Assembly: GCF_042611095.1 (NCBI RefSeq)
Contig: NZ_JBHFPV010000001.1
Location: forward strand, 62,001 to 126,000
Reading direction: 5' to 3'
From: Meishania litoralis
Lineage (GTDB): Bacteria; Bacteroidota; Bacteroidia; Flavobacteriales; Flavobacteriaceae
DNA: 64,000 nucleotides
In this document: piece after piece, positions 8,717-17,128 of the stretch
Layout: every line of letters begins with the position of its first letter
Numbering within the stretch: position 1 is the stretch's first letter
Notes under the pieces: generated by a model
Databases searched by the model: none
Seen by the model: only the letters and a program-made list of their open reading frames with translations
What the model was told of the DNA's origin: nothing
Made by a program: the position numbers and the translations under genes

Positions 8717-9901
8717 ATGCCATTTAAAAAACTGCTTTTTCTTCTTTGTACGGTTGCGACCCTCTTTGGTTCGGCCCAAATACCGGAACTCTCCCCACTA
8801 TCAAAGATAAGTGTCTTGACGAGCGGCCCCGGTGATGTACTCTACTCCGCTTTCGGCCATAGTGCCTTTCGCGTGCAAGATCCGACTTTGGCAATCGACG
8901 TGGTCTATAATTACGGGGTATTCGATACAAGTGGTGAGAATTTTTATTGGAAATTCTCGCTGGGCAGAATGGACTATAAACTGGTGAGGCAACGTTTTGG
9001 CCCCTATTTGCAGAGTTACAAATTCGAAAACCGATGGGTCAAAGAACAGCTATTGAACCTGTCGCATACAGAAAGGAACGAGCTTTTTAAGTTTCTCGAA
9101 AACAACAACCTGCCCGAGAACAAGGTCTATTCATATGATTATTTTTCAAACAATTGTGCGACCAAGATTTGGGATGTACTACAAGAGGTTTTGGGCGAAA
9201 AATTGGTTTTTAAAGAAGATTATATTGACCAGAGGTATAGCTTTCGCGAACTTATCCATCATAATATCAATACGAACTCTTGGGGTGCTTTCGGCATCGA
9301 TGTTGCCCTGGGATCGGTAATCGATAGAAAGGCAACTGCCAAAGAACATATGTACTTGCCCATTTATATATATTACCAATTGAATGCCGCCCAACTTAAG
9401 GGTCTGCCACTAGTAAGCAATACGACCACTCTTTTTGACTCCGATACCGAAAAAAACGGTCCGGGCTTTTTCGCAACGCCATTGTTTCTTTTCTTGATCA
9501 TCGCCATTTTGATATTGGTAATCACCTATTCCGATTTCAAAAAGAGAAAACGAAGTAGGGCATTGGATGTTTTCATTTTATTGTTGACAGGGCTTTCGGG
9601 CGTGGTGCTGTTCTTTCTGTGGTTCTTGACCGATCATATATGGACCGTTCAGAATTACAATATTTTTTGGGCCTTCCCGCTAAATGTTTTTATGGCCTTC
9701 GTCATGCTGCGACGATCGCCGCCTCGATGGACCGGAAATTATTTTTTGCTATTATTGGCCTTGCAAGCGGCCATGCTGCTGTTCGGCATCTTTAGAATAC
9801 AATATTTCAGTCCGGTACTGCTTCCACTATTTTTGGCCCTGGGAGTTCGCTATTTTTATTTATGGTATTCGTCTAAAAATTTCAAAATTCTTTCGAAGTG
9901 A
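8717..9901 (+). CDS. DUF4105-domain membrane protein
   Basis: A 394-residue protein from the ATG at 8717, which is immediately followed by a good signal peptide (KKLLFLLCTVATLFGSAQ). An in-frame ATG at 8663 is less likely because it would place 18 polar residues ahead of the signal peptide and would overlap a probable promoter. The DUF4105 domain covers about residues 20-230 and includes LTSGPGDVLYSAFGHSAFRV and a YDYFSNNCATK segment; the His/Cys pattern recalls papain-like or NlpC-type folds, which is inference. Four or five membrane helices follow. The TGA overlaps the GTG of the ABC-F gene by 4 bp (GTGA). The biochemical role is unknown. Confidence 0.82.
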   Translation: MPFKKLLFLLCTVATLFGSAQIPELSPLSKISVLTSGPGDVLYSAFGHSAFRVQDPTLAIDVVYNYGVFDTSGENFYWKFSLGRMDYKLVRQRFGPYLQSYKFENRWVKEQLLNLSHTERNELFKFLENNNLPENKVYSYDYFSNNCATKIWDVLQEVLGEKLVFKEDYIDQRYSFRELIHHNINTNSWGAFGIDVALGSVIDRKATAKEHMYLPIYIYYQLNAAQLKGLPLVSNTTTLFDSDTEKNGPGFFATPLFLFLIIAILILVITYSDFKKRKRSRALDVFILLLTGLSGVVLFFLWFLTDHIWTVQNYNIFWAFPLNVFMAFVMLRRSPPRWTGNYFLLLLALQAAMLLFGIFRIQYFSPVLLPLFLALGVRYFYLWYSSKNFKILSK

Positions 9902-11778
9902 ACCTTGTTACAGTTGAGAACATTACAAAGTCGTATGGTGCATTGGTACTCTTTGATGAGATTTCCTTCGGAATCAACAAAGACCAGAAAATTGCCTTGA
10001 TCGCCAAAAACGGTACCGGCAAAACATCGATTCTTAATATTTTGTCGGGCAACGACGTTGCCGATTCGGGCCAGGTCAATTTTCGAAAGGGCCTTCGCGT
10101 ATCATACCTGGAACAGGAGCCCAGGTTAAACCCCGACCTCACCGTCGAAGAAACTATTTTTGCTTCCGATAATGAAGTGCTGCGAGTCATCCATAATTAT
10201 GAAAAAGCCCTGACAAAGCCTGAAGACCCCGATGCCTATCAAAAAGCATTCGATGCCATGGAGCGCTTCGGTGCTTGGGACTTCGAAACCCAATACAAAC
10301 AGATCTTGTTCAAACTAAAGCTTCAAGATCTTAATGTTACGGTCGGTAAACTTTCAGGGGGGCAGAAAAAACGGCTGGCATTGGCCAATGCCTTGATCAA
10401 CCGACCCGAACTATTGATCTTGGACGAACCGACGAATCACCTCGACCTTGAAATGATCGAATGGCTCGAACAGTATTTTGCCAAAGAAAACATCACCCTG
10501 TTCATGGTGACCCACGACCGCTATTTTTTGGAACGGGTCTGTAACGAAATCATCGAATTGGACAATCGGACACTCTATTCATACAAAGGCAATTACTCGT
10601 ATTATTTGGAGAAAAAAGAAGCCCGAATCGAACAGGAGGCGGTAGAGCAACATAAATCCAAGCTGTTGTTCAAAAAAGAACTCGCCTGGATGCGCCGACA
10701 ACCCAAGGCACGAACTACCAAATCGAAATCCCGGATCGATGATTTTCATAGTATCAAGGAAAAAGCCAACCAAAGGCGAAAAGAGCACGAGGTACAGCTT
10801 GAAATCAATATGGAACGGGTCGGAAGTAAAATTCTTGAACTGCATAAAATTTCGAAATCCTACCCCGACAAACCCATTCTCGACAAATTCGAATACGTTT
10901 TTACCAAGGGGGAACGCGTAGGCATCATCGGAAAAAACGGTACGGGAAAATCGACTTTTTTAAATGTCATTACAGGTGCTGATCGACCCGATTCGGGAAA
11001 GGTCGTCGTTGGCGACACCATCAAATTCGGATACTATACCCAAAAGGGAATTGCCGTAAAAGAAGGTCAAAAAGTTATCGATGTTATTCGCGAATTCGGT
11101 GATTTTATCCCGTTAAAAAAAGGAAGGCAAATTTCGGCACAGCAACTGCTCGAACGTTTTCTTTTCGATCGTAAAAAACAATACGATTTTGTCGATAAGT
11201 TGAGCGGTGGCGAACGCAAGCGACTTTATCTCTGTACGGTACTTATCCAAAACCCGAATTTTTTGATTCTTGACGAGCCCACTAATGATCTGGATATCGT
11301 TACCTTGAACGTTCTCGAGAATTTTTTGCTCGATTTTCCCGGATGCCTCTTGGTCGTATCGCACGACCGCTATTTTATGGATAAGATCGTAGACCATTTA
11401 TTCGTCTTTAGGGGCAATGCCGTCATCGAGGATTTCCCAGGAAATTATTCCGATTTCAGGGCCTACGAAGACAGTGCCATTATCGAGTCAAGAGAAGAAC
11501 GAAAAGTCGAAAAAGAATCGAAAACAGTCAAAAACGGCTGGAAAAATGAGGAAAAAAGACAAAAATTGTCGTATTTGGAGCAAAAAGAGCATAAAACACT
11601 CGAAAAAGACATTCATAGCCTAGAGACCAAAAAGGAAGAAATACAGACAAAATTTGCCGAAGGAAACCTGACCGGTGAAGAAATCGACCAACTCGCTATC
11701 GAACTCAAGAAAATTTCCGATAAAATCGAAGAAAAAACAGAACGATGGTTCGAACTTTCGGCCTTATTGGAGGGGTGA
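9898..11778 (+). CDS. ABC-F family ATPase (Uup-like)
   Basis: A 626-residue soluble protein with two ABC domains in tandem and no membrane part, hence ABC-F: ribosome-associated ATPases that act on translation. Domain 1 has Walker A (AKNGTGKTS), signature (LSGGQKKRLALANAL) and Walker B (LLILDEPTNHLD). A charged linker at about 235-310 is rich in KKEARIEQEA and RTTKSKSR. Domain 2 has GKNGTGKST, LSGGERKRLYL and FLILDEPTNDLD. The last about 100 residues form a coiled coil (KEEIQTKFAEGN), the feature that distinguishes Uup from EttA. Start is GTG, overlapping the preceding stop, so the two genes are translationally coupled. A resistance role is not indicated by the sequence. Confidence 0.92.
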   Translation: MNLVTVENITKSYGALVLFDEISFGINKDQKIALIAKNGTGKTSILNILSGNDVADSGQVNFRKGLRVSYLEQEPRLNPDLTVEETIFASDNEVLRVIHNYEKALTKPEDPDAYQKAFDAMERFGAWDFETQYKQILFKLKLQDLNVTVGKLSGGQKKRLALANALINRPELLILDEPTNHLDLEMIEWLEQYFAKENITLFMVTHDRYFLERVCNEIIELDNRTLYSYKGNYSYYLEKKEARIEQEAVEQHKSKLLFKKELAWMRRQPKARTTKSKSRIDDFHSIKEKANQRRKEHEVQLEINMERVGSKILELHKISKSYPDKPILDKFEYVFTKGERVGIIGKNGTGKSTFLNVITGADRPDSGKVVVGDTIKFGYYTQKGIAVKEGQKVIDVIREFGDFIPLKKGRQISAQQLLERFLFDRKKQYDFVDKLSGGERKRLYLCTVLIQNPNFLILDEPTNDLDIVTLNVLENFLLDFPGCLLVVSHDRYFMDKIVDHLFVFRGNAVIEDFPGNYSDFRAYEDSAIIESREERKVEKESKTVKNGWKNEEKRQKLSYLEQKEHKTLEKDIHSLETKKEEIQTKFAEGNLTGEEIDQLAIELKKISDKIEEKTERWFELSALLEG

Positions 11779-11826
11779 AACGAACAACTCTCCATACAGG
11801 CGATTACCTCAATCAATAGAATACTT

Positions 11827-12324
11827 TTGTACAAAATTATAGCATACCTGAATTTCCTGTTTTCTTCTACCAACCAGCACGGTGTCCACTCCCCTTTTGT
11901 TTATGATTATGTTACCAAATGTCTCTATGCACGACAAAAATTTAAGGTCTCAAAAGCCGAAAATGTGCTGTTCAAAAGTATGGGCTACTTCAATGTGAAA
12001 AACATCTGGATTTCCTCAGGATCAAAACCGCTACAAAAGAAAATACAGGCCGAACATCCATCCATTCAAATTAATCATGGACCGTACGATCTTATTTTTA
12101 TCGATGCCCCGCATCTTGAGGAAAGCTTTAACTTTCTTTTTGAAAATATACACAACAACAGTATGCTGCTGATCGGTTCCATTTATAAGAACAAGCCGTG
12201 CACCAAGCTCTGGCAGATGGTCAAGGACCATGAGAAAGCACGTGTGACCATAGATATGTACCATTGTGGTGCGGTATTCTTCAGAAAAGAACAAGCTTCC
12301 GAACATTTTAGGATTCGGATTTAA
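11827..12324 (+). CDS. Shortened class I SAM-methyltransferase-like protein lacking the SAM-binding core
   Basis: A 165-residue protein. The N-terminus (FSSTNQHGVHSPFVYDYVTK) and the C-terminus (GAVFFRKEQASEHFRIRI) match my memory of a flavobacterial family of about 250-residue class I methyltransferases. Between them the usual glycine-rich SAM motif (of the type ELGTSLG) is missing, as is the conserved aromatic or acidic DDIHW-like motif, replaced here by GSIYKN. A YDLIFIDAPH strand is kept. The frame is intact over the whole length. The start is TTG at 11827, which gives the expected MYKII beginning. It follows the ABC-F gene by 48 bp. It could be a decayed enzyme or a repurposed non-catalytic version; I cannot decide which. 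Confidence 0.6.
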   Translation: MYKIIAYLNFLFSSTNQHGVHSPFVYDYVTKCLYARQKFKVSKAENVLFKSMGYFNVKNIWISSGSKPLQKKIQAEHPSIQINHGPYDLIFIDAPHLEESFNFLFENIHNNSMLLIGSIYKNKPCTKLWQMVKDHEKARVTIDMYHCGAVFFRKEQASEHFRIRI

Positions 12325-12355
12325 TCCCTTAATTTTAAAAATCAATCCTATCGTG

Positions 12356-12496
12356 ATGGACTATTCGATTTATATTATTGCCGGGGGCCTTTTTGTCGCC
12401 TACGTTCTTTTTTCAATGGTAACAAGGGGGCGTTCGAAACGAAGAAAGGGTAAATCGTTTCTGGAAAACTATAAACGAAAGGACAAAAGGCAATGA
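12356..12496 (+). CDS. Small single-pass membrane protein (46 aa)
   Basis: Starts at ATG 12356 and encodes one hydrophobic helix (about residues 3-21, YIIAGGLFVAYVLFSMV) followed by a strongly basic tail (TRGRSKRRKGKSF). The positive tail implies a cytosolic C-terminus. Its TGA overlaps the ATG of the adenosyltransferase gene (ATGA), a sign of a real, translated gene. The function is unknown. Confidence 0.7.
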   Translation: MDYSIYIIAGGLFVAYVLFSMVTRGRSKRRKGKSFLENYKRKDKRQ

Positions 12497-13068
12497 AAAT
12501 ATACACCAAAACAGGCGACAGCGGCACGACTGCTCTTTTCGGGGGAACCCGGGTCAAAAAATATCACTTGCGCATAGAAAGTTATGGCACCCTTGACGAA
12601 TTGAATTCATGGTTGGGTCTAATTCGTGACCAAGAAATAGATTCGCGCACAAAACAGAACCTGGTATCGATCCAAAAAAACCTTTTTACCATCGGTGCCA
12701 TATTGGCGACCGATCCCGAAAAGGCGGTGCTTAAAAATGGGAAAGAACGCTTGAACATACCCAAAATTTCTGAAGGCGATATTACCCTTTTGGAAAAGGA
12801 AATCGATTCAATGAACGAAACTTTGCCACCAATGACACATTTCATTCTTCCTGGCGGTCACACGACCGTGTCATACTGTCATATTGCCCGTACGGTATGC
12901 AGACGTGCCGAAAGGCTTGCTTCACATCTTCACGAAAACGAGCCTTTCGATTCGAAGGTACTGTCATTTATCAATAGGCTTTCCGACTATCTCTTTGTCT
13001 TGGCACGAAAATTGTCAAAGGATTTAAAAGCCGAGGAAGTGAAATGGATTCCCGAGAAAAAGGTCTAA
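12493..13068 (+). CDS. ATP:cob(I)alamin adenosyltransferase, PduO type
   Basis: A 191-residue cytosolic enzyme that transfers the adenosyl group of ATP to cob(I)alamin to make coenzyme B12. The N-terminal ATP-binding signature KIYTKTGDSGTTALFGGTRV (residues 2-21) is complete, followed by the SYGTLDELNSWLGL helix, the HFILPGG loop and the TVCRRAERL helix that closes the active site. Length and motifs are standard for the trimeric PduO/MMAB family. It is translationally coupled to the 46-residue membrane protein upstream. The likely client is methylmalonyl-CoA mutase, whose chaperone MeaB is encoded at 42.3 kb; the mutase itself is not in the window. Confidence 0.95.
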   Translation: MKIYTKTGDSGTTALFGGTRVKKYHLRIESYGTLDELNSWLGLIRDQEIDSRTKQNLVSIQKNLFTIGAILATDPEKAVLKNGKERLNIPKISEGDITLLEKEIDSMNETLPPMTHFILPGGHTTVSYCHIARTVCRRAERLASHLHENEPFDSKVLSFINRLSDYLFVLARKLSKDLKAEEVKWIPEKKV

Positions 13069-13148
13069 TAAATTCCACATTTCTTCGTTATCAATTTGTT
13101 AATGCAAAAATAATGTTGATAAAATAGTCGAAATACTTTGCTAAAAAG

Positions 13149-13178
13149 TTGGCTGTTTGCTTTAAAAAATTACTTTTG
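13149..13178 (+). promoter_or_regulatory. Promoter of the DUF2795 gene (TTG-N19-TACTTTTG)
   Basis: TTG at 13149-13151, a 19-bp spacer and TACTTTTG at 13171-13178 fit the flavobacterial promoter model at both boxes. The ATG lies 27 bp further on. Confidence 0.6.
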
Positions 13179-13205
13179 CAAAAATTTTAAAATCAAACTA
13201 TTACG

Positions 13206-13430
13206 ATGTATTGGACATTAGAATTAGCATCTTATTTAAGTGATGCGCCATGGCCAGCCACAAAAGACGAATTGATCGACTACTCGATCCGTACCGGTGC
13301 CCCTTTGGAGGTTGTCGAAAACCTTCAATCCATGGAAGAGGAAGGCGGCGAGATATACGAGTCCATCGAAGAAATCTGGCCTGACTATCCTACCGAAGAA
13401 GATTACCTCTGGAACGAGGATGAATATTGA
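13206..13430 (+). CDS. DUF2795 small acidic protein
   Basis: A 74-residue acidic protein of the DUF2795 family (MYWTLELASYLSDAPWPATK at the N-terminus, then a short helix-turn region and a very acidic C-terminal tail WPDYPTEEDYLWNEDEY). It is widespread in Bacteroidota, and from memory often directly upstream of secA, as here. It has its own promoter (13149-13178) and terminator (13453-13479), so it is probably a single-gene transcript. The molecular function is not known; the family call is confident. Confidence 0.88.
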   Translation: MYWTLELASYLSDAPWPATKDELIDYSIRTGAPLEVVENLQSMEEEGGEIYESIEEIWPDYPTEEDYLWNEDEY

Positions 13431-13452
13431 TAACATTACGATAATTGAATCT

Positions 13453-13479
13453 AAAAAGTCTCTTCTGAGGCTTTTTTTT
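13453..13479 (+). terminator. Rho-independent terminator after the DUF2795 gene
   Basis: AAAAAGTCTC pairs with GAGGCTTTTT (one G-U pair) around a TTCT loop and is followed by a T run. It lies 22 bp after the stop codon and just before the candidate secA promoter. Confidence 0.75.
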
Positions 13480-13482
13480 ATG

Positions 13483-13490
13483 TAATTTTG
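13483..13490 (+). promoter_or_regulatory. Candidate secA promoter -7 element (TAATTTTG)
   Basis: A perfect TAnnTTTG match immediately behind the preceding terminator. If used, it gives secA an untranslated leader of about 170 nt containing a 20-codon reading frame (13534-13596) and overlapping small hairpins. A second, imperfect match (TACGTTTT, 13636-13643) lies closer to the secA start and is an alternative. Confidence 0.45.
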
Positions 13491-13533
13491 GCAGTGCTTC
13501 GACGGCGTTTGGCCTATCGGCTTGGTGCCTGTC

Positions 13534-13596
13534 ATGAAATTGAAAACTGGAACAGCTTTTGCTGACCAATTACCCAAATGGGTGAAAATCCCATAA
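13534..13596 (+). CDS. Possible leader peptide upstream of secA (20 codons)
   Basis: A short ATG-initiated frame, MKLKTGTAFADQLPKWVKIP, ends 68 bp before secA. Its last codons overlap two mutually exclusive hairpins that share one GGG: ACCC-AAAT-GGGT at 13573-13584 and ATGGG-N7-CCCAT around 13579-13595. The frame is open further upstream without a better start. E. coli secA is controlled by a leader peptide (SecM), but I see no SecM-type arrest motif here. This is speculative; the frame may be chance. Confidence 0.22.
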   Translation: MKLKTGTAFADQLPKWVKIP

Positions 13597-13664
13597 AAAC
13601 AATTCATTTTGAAACGATTCCTAGACTTTCATTGGTACGTTTTCCCAATTAACAATAGCATATT

Positions 13665-16600
13665 ATGAGTTTTATAAATTCGGTACTAAAGGCATTTGTC
13701 GGTGATAAATCCAAAAAAGACGTAAAAGAACTTCAGCCTTTGGTCAACCAGATAAAGTCGTTCGAAACGACTTTGGAAAATTTGACCCACGACGAACTGA
13801 GGGCCAGAACGAAAACCTTCAAAGCAAAAATCGAAGAAAATTGTAAAGCGGTAAATGACCAAATGGCCGAACTTCTCGAACAGGTCAAAACGTCTACAGA
13901 TATTGATAAGAACGAAGAACTCTACAATGAAGTAGATAAGTTAAAAGAAGAGGCCTATAAAATATCGGAAGACACTTTGAACGAAATATTGCCCGAGGCA
14001 TTTGCGGTGGTCAAAGAGACCGCCAAGCGGTTCAAGAACAATGAAACACTTACTGTGATCGCATCCGAATATGATCGTCTGCTCTCTGGTAGTAAGGATT
14101 ATGTAACCTTGGATGGAGATAATGCGATATGGAAAAATTCTTGGGACGCCGCCGGAAAAGAAGTCACTTGGGATATGGTACACTACGATGTACAATTAAT
14201 AGGGGGTATCTGTTTGCACCAGGGCAAGATTGCCGAAATGCAGACCGGTGAAGGAAAAACATTGGTGGCAACGCTACCGTTATACCTGAATGCCCTTTCG
14301 GGCAACGGGGCACACTTGGTCACCGTGAACGATTATTTGGCAAAAAGGGATAGTGCCTGGATGGCACCTATTTTTCAGTTCCATGGGCTTTCGGTAGACT
14401 GTATCGATCACCATAGACCAAATTCGGAAGGCCGACGTGCCGCCTATAACGCCGATATCACTTATGGAACCAATAACGAATTCGGTTTTGATTATTTGAG
14501 GGACAATATGGCCCATACGCCAAAAGATCTGGTGCAACGCCCACATCATTATGCGATTGTCGATGAGGTAGATTCCGTTTTGGTAGATGACGCCCGTACC
14601 CCCCTGATCATCTCTGGTCCTGTGCCCGAAGGCGATCGTCACGAGTTCAACGAGTTGAAACCTAAGATTTCAGATATCGTAAACAAACAGCGCCAACATC
14701 TTACCGGCGTACTCGCCGAGGCAAAAAAATTGATTGCCGAAGGCGATACCAAAGAAGGCGGATTTTTGTTGTTAAGGGTTCACAGAGGACTTCCGAAGAA
14801 CAAAGCTTTGATCAAATTCTTGAGCGAAGAAGGCGTCAAGCAATTGCTACAGAAGACCGAGAACTTCTATATGCAAGACAATAACCGCGAGATGCCCAAG
14901 GTAGATGAAGATCTGTTGTTCGTTATCGATGAAAAGAACAATCAGATAGAACTTACTGACAAAGGAGTCGAGTACATTTCGGGATCTGACAACAAAGATT
15001 TCTTTGTAATGCCCGATATTGGCGGCGAAATAGCCAAGATAGAGAATCAAAATCTCGACATTGAAAAAGAGGCCGAACTCAAAGAAGAACTCTTTAAAGA
15101 CTTTACCGTAAAAAGTGAGCGTATACATACCATGAGCCAGTTGCTCAAGGCCTACACCCTGTTCGAAAAAGACGTGGAATATGTGGTCATTGACAACAAA
15201 GTTATGATCGTAGACGAACAAACGGGCCGCATCATGGATGGTCGTCGGTATTCCGATGGGCTCCATCAAGCGATAGAAGCCAAAGAGAATGTAAAGATCG
15301 AGGCTTTGACCCAAACTTTTGCAACGGTCACTTTACAGAACTATTTTAGAATGTACCGCAAGCTGGCAGGTATGACAGGTACCGCCATCACCGAAGCAGG
15401 TGAATTCTGGGAAATCTATAAGTTGGATGTCATGGAGATTCCAACGAACAGGCCCATTGCACGCGATGACAGAAACGACTTGATCTATAAGACAAAGCGT
15501 GAAAAATATAATGCCATTATCGACGAGGTGACCAAACTCTCGGAAGCCGGTAGGCCGGTTTTGATAGGTACGACCTCGGTCGAAATTTCAGAGTTGTTGT
15601 CACGAATGTTGAATATTCGAAAAGTGCCCCATAATGTACTGAACGCGAAACTGCATAAAAAAGAGGCCGATGTCGTTGCCGAAGCCGGAAAATCTGGAAT
15701 AGTGACGATTGCCACCAACATGGCGGGGCGCGGTACCGATATCAAATTGAGTGATGAGGTAAAAAAAGCCGGCGGACTTGCAATCGTCGGTACCGAAAGA
15801 CATGATTCTAGAAGGGTCGATCGCCAGTTAAGAGGTCGTTCGGGCCGTCAGGGAGATCCTGGAAGCTCACAATTTTATGTTTCTTTAGAGGACAACTTGA
15901 TGCGTCTGTTCGGATCGGACCGCGTTGCTAAAATGATGGATAAAATGGGCTTGGAAGAGGGTGAGGTCATTCAACATTCCATGATGACCAAGTCCATTGA
16001 AAGAGCCCAGAAAAAGGTCGAGGAAAACAATTTCGGGGTGCGAAAACGTCTATTGGAATATGATGATGTAATGAACGCACAACGCGAGGTCGTCTATAAA
16101 AGAAGGCGACATGCCCTACAGGGAGAGCGTTTGAAAGTCGATATCGCCAATATGGTCTACGATACCTGCGAGGTAATCGCCGACACCAACAAAGCGGCCA
16201 ATGATTTCAAGAATTTTGAGTTTGAACTGATCAAATACTTCTCGATCACCTCTCCGATTTCGGAAAGCGATTTTACCAAATTAGGAGTCCAGGAAATGGC
16301 CAACACCATTTACAAGGCAGCCTATGATTACTATCAAAATAAAATCGAGCGTAATGCACAGACCGCGTTTCCGGTAATCAAAAAAGTATATGAAGACAAT
16401 GCCAATAAATTTGAACGCATCGTAGTTCCTTTTACAGATGGTATCAAGACCTTGAATGTGGTCACCAATCTAAAGGATGCCTATGAAAGTGACGGTAAGC
16501 AATTAGTCACCGATTTTGAAAAGAATATCACGCTGGCCATTATCGACGACGCATGGAAAACCCATTTGCGCAAAATGGACGAGTTGAAACAATCTGTACA

Positions 16601-17027
16601 ATTGGCCGTCCACGAACAAAAAGACCCTTTACTGATCTACAAATTCGAAGCTTTCGAGCTTTTCAAGAGTATGATCGAAAAGGTGAACAAAGAAGTGGTT
16701 TCGTTTTTGTTCAAGGGAGAATTACCGACAGGCAATCCCAACGAAATACAAGAGGAAAGGAATGTAAGGAGACCGAAAGAAAATCTTCAGACGACTAAGG
16801 AAGAAATTCCGAATAGCGATGAACGTGCCGCACAAAGTAGGGCCATCGGTCAAAATCAGGGAGGAAGACCGGCCGTTACGGAAACCATTGTACGCGAACG
16901 GCCCAAAATAGGTCGTAACGAAAAAGTGACGATTAAGAACGTGATGTCGGGCGAGAGTAAAACCGTCAAATATAAACAGGCCGAACCTTTATTGGATAAA
17001 GGTGAATGGGTTCTGACCGAAGACTGA
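13665..17027 (+). CDS. secA: Preprotein translocase ATPase subunit SecA
   Basis: A 1120-residue motor ATPase that drives polypeptides through SecYEG. Walker A MQTGEGKTLVATLPLYLNAL (around residue 190), the DEVDSVLVDDARTPLIISGP Walker B region, motif GTDIKL and VGTERHDSRRVDRQLRGRSG of nucleotide-binding domain 2, and the helical scaffold (DDAWKTHLRKMDELKQSV) are all present. It is about 200 residues longer than E. coli SecA because of insertions near residues 325-480, standard for Bacteroidota. The C-terminus has a flexible QTTKEEIPNSDER stretch and a basic KIGRNEKVTIKN domain in place of the cysteine-rich zinc tail. The ATG start is unambiguous. Confidence 0.97.
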   Translation: MSFINSVLKAFVGDKSKKDVKELQPLVNQIKSFETTLENLTHDELRARTKTFKAKIEENCKAVNDQMAELLEQVKTSTDIDKNEELYNEVDKLKEEAYKISEDTLNEILPEAFAVVKETAKRFKNNETLTVIASEYDRLLSGSKDYVTLDGDNAIWKNSWDAAGKEVTWDMVHYDVQLIGGICLHQGKIAEMQTGEGKTLVATLPLYLNALSGNGAHLVTVNDYLAKRDSAWMAPIFQFHGLSVDCIDHHRPNSEGRRAAYNADITYGTNNEFGFDYLRDNMAHTPKDLVQRPHHYAIVDEVDSVLVDDARTPLIISGPVPEGDRHEFNELKPKISDIVNKQRQHLTGVLAEAKKLIAEGDTKEGGFLLLRVHRGLPKNKALIKFLSEEGVKQLLQKTENFYMQDNNREMPKVDEDLLFVIDEKNNQIELTDKGVEYISGSDNKDFFVMPDIGGEIAKIENQNLDIEKEAELKEELFKDFTVKSERIHTMSQLLKAYTLFEKDVEYVVIDNKVMIVDEQTGRIMDGRRYSDGLHQAIEAKENVKIEALTQTFATVTLQNYFRMYRKLAGMTGTAITEAGEFWEIYKLDVMEIPTNRPIARDDRNDLIYKTKREKYNAIIDEVTKLSEAGRPVLIGTTSVEISELLSRMLNIRKVPHNVLNAKLHKKEADVVAEAGKSGIVTIATNMAGRGTDIKLSDEVKKAGGLAIVGTERHDSRRVDRQLRGRSGRQGDPGSSQFYVSLEDNLMRLFGSDRVAKMMDKMGLEEGEVIQHSMMTKSIERAQKKVEENNFGVRKRLLEYDDVMNAQREVVYKRRRHALQGERLKVDIANMVYDTCEVIADTNKAANDFKNFEFELIKYFSITSPISESDFTKLGVQEMANTIYKAAYDYYQNKIERNAQTAFPVIKKVYEDNANKFERIVVPFTDGIKTLNVVTNLKDAYESDGKQLVTDFEKNITLAIIDDAWKTHLRKMDELKQSVQLAVHEQKDPLLIYKFEAFELFKSMIEKVNKEVVSFLFKGELPTGNPNEIQEERNVRRPKENLQTTKEEIPNSDERAAQSRAIGQNQGGRPAVTETIVRERPKIGRNEKVTIKNVMSGESKTVKYKQAEPLLDKGEWVLTED

Positions 17028-17048
17028 TCTATCGAATAAAAAGTTTTC

Positions 17049-17080
17049 AAATGGCGACCAAAAAAGGTCGCCATTTTTTA
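17049..17080 (+). terminator. Rho-independent terminator after secA
   Basis: AAATGGCGACC (17049-17059) pairs perfectly with GGTCGCCATTT (17066-17076) around an A6 loop and is followed by a T-rich run. It lies 22 bp after the secA stop. Confidence 0.85.
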
Positions 17081-17128
17081 TTCGTTAAAATTCGATATCT
17101 TTAAAAACAATCCAATTCCCTTAAAACA

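Noticed and set aside
9898..11778. ABC-F protein as an antibiotic-resistance (ARE) factor
   Set aside because: The C-terminal coiled coil and overall length match housekeeping Uup proteins, and the gene is embedded among housekeeping genes.
11822..11829. TACTTTTG as a promoter -7 box
   Set aside because: It overlaps the TTG start codon of the methyltransferase-like gene, whose N-terminus matches its family from that codon, so the match is more likely coincidental.
13236..13607. Minus-strand frame of 123 codons opposite DUF2795 and the secA leader
   Set aside because: It runs antisense through the DUF2795 gene, its terminator and the secA promoter region, and shows no domain.
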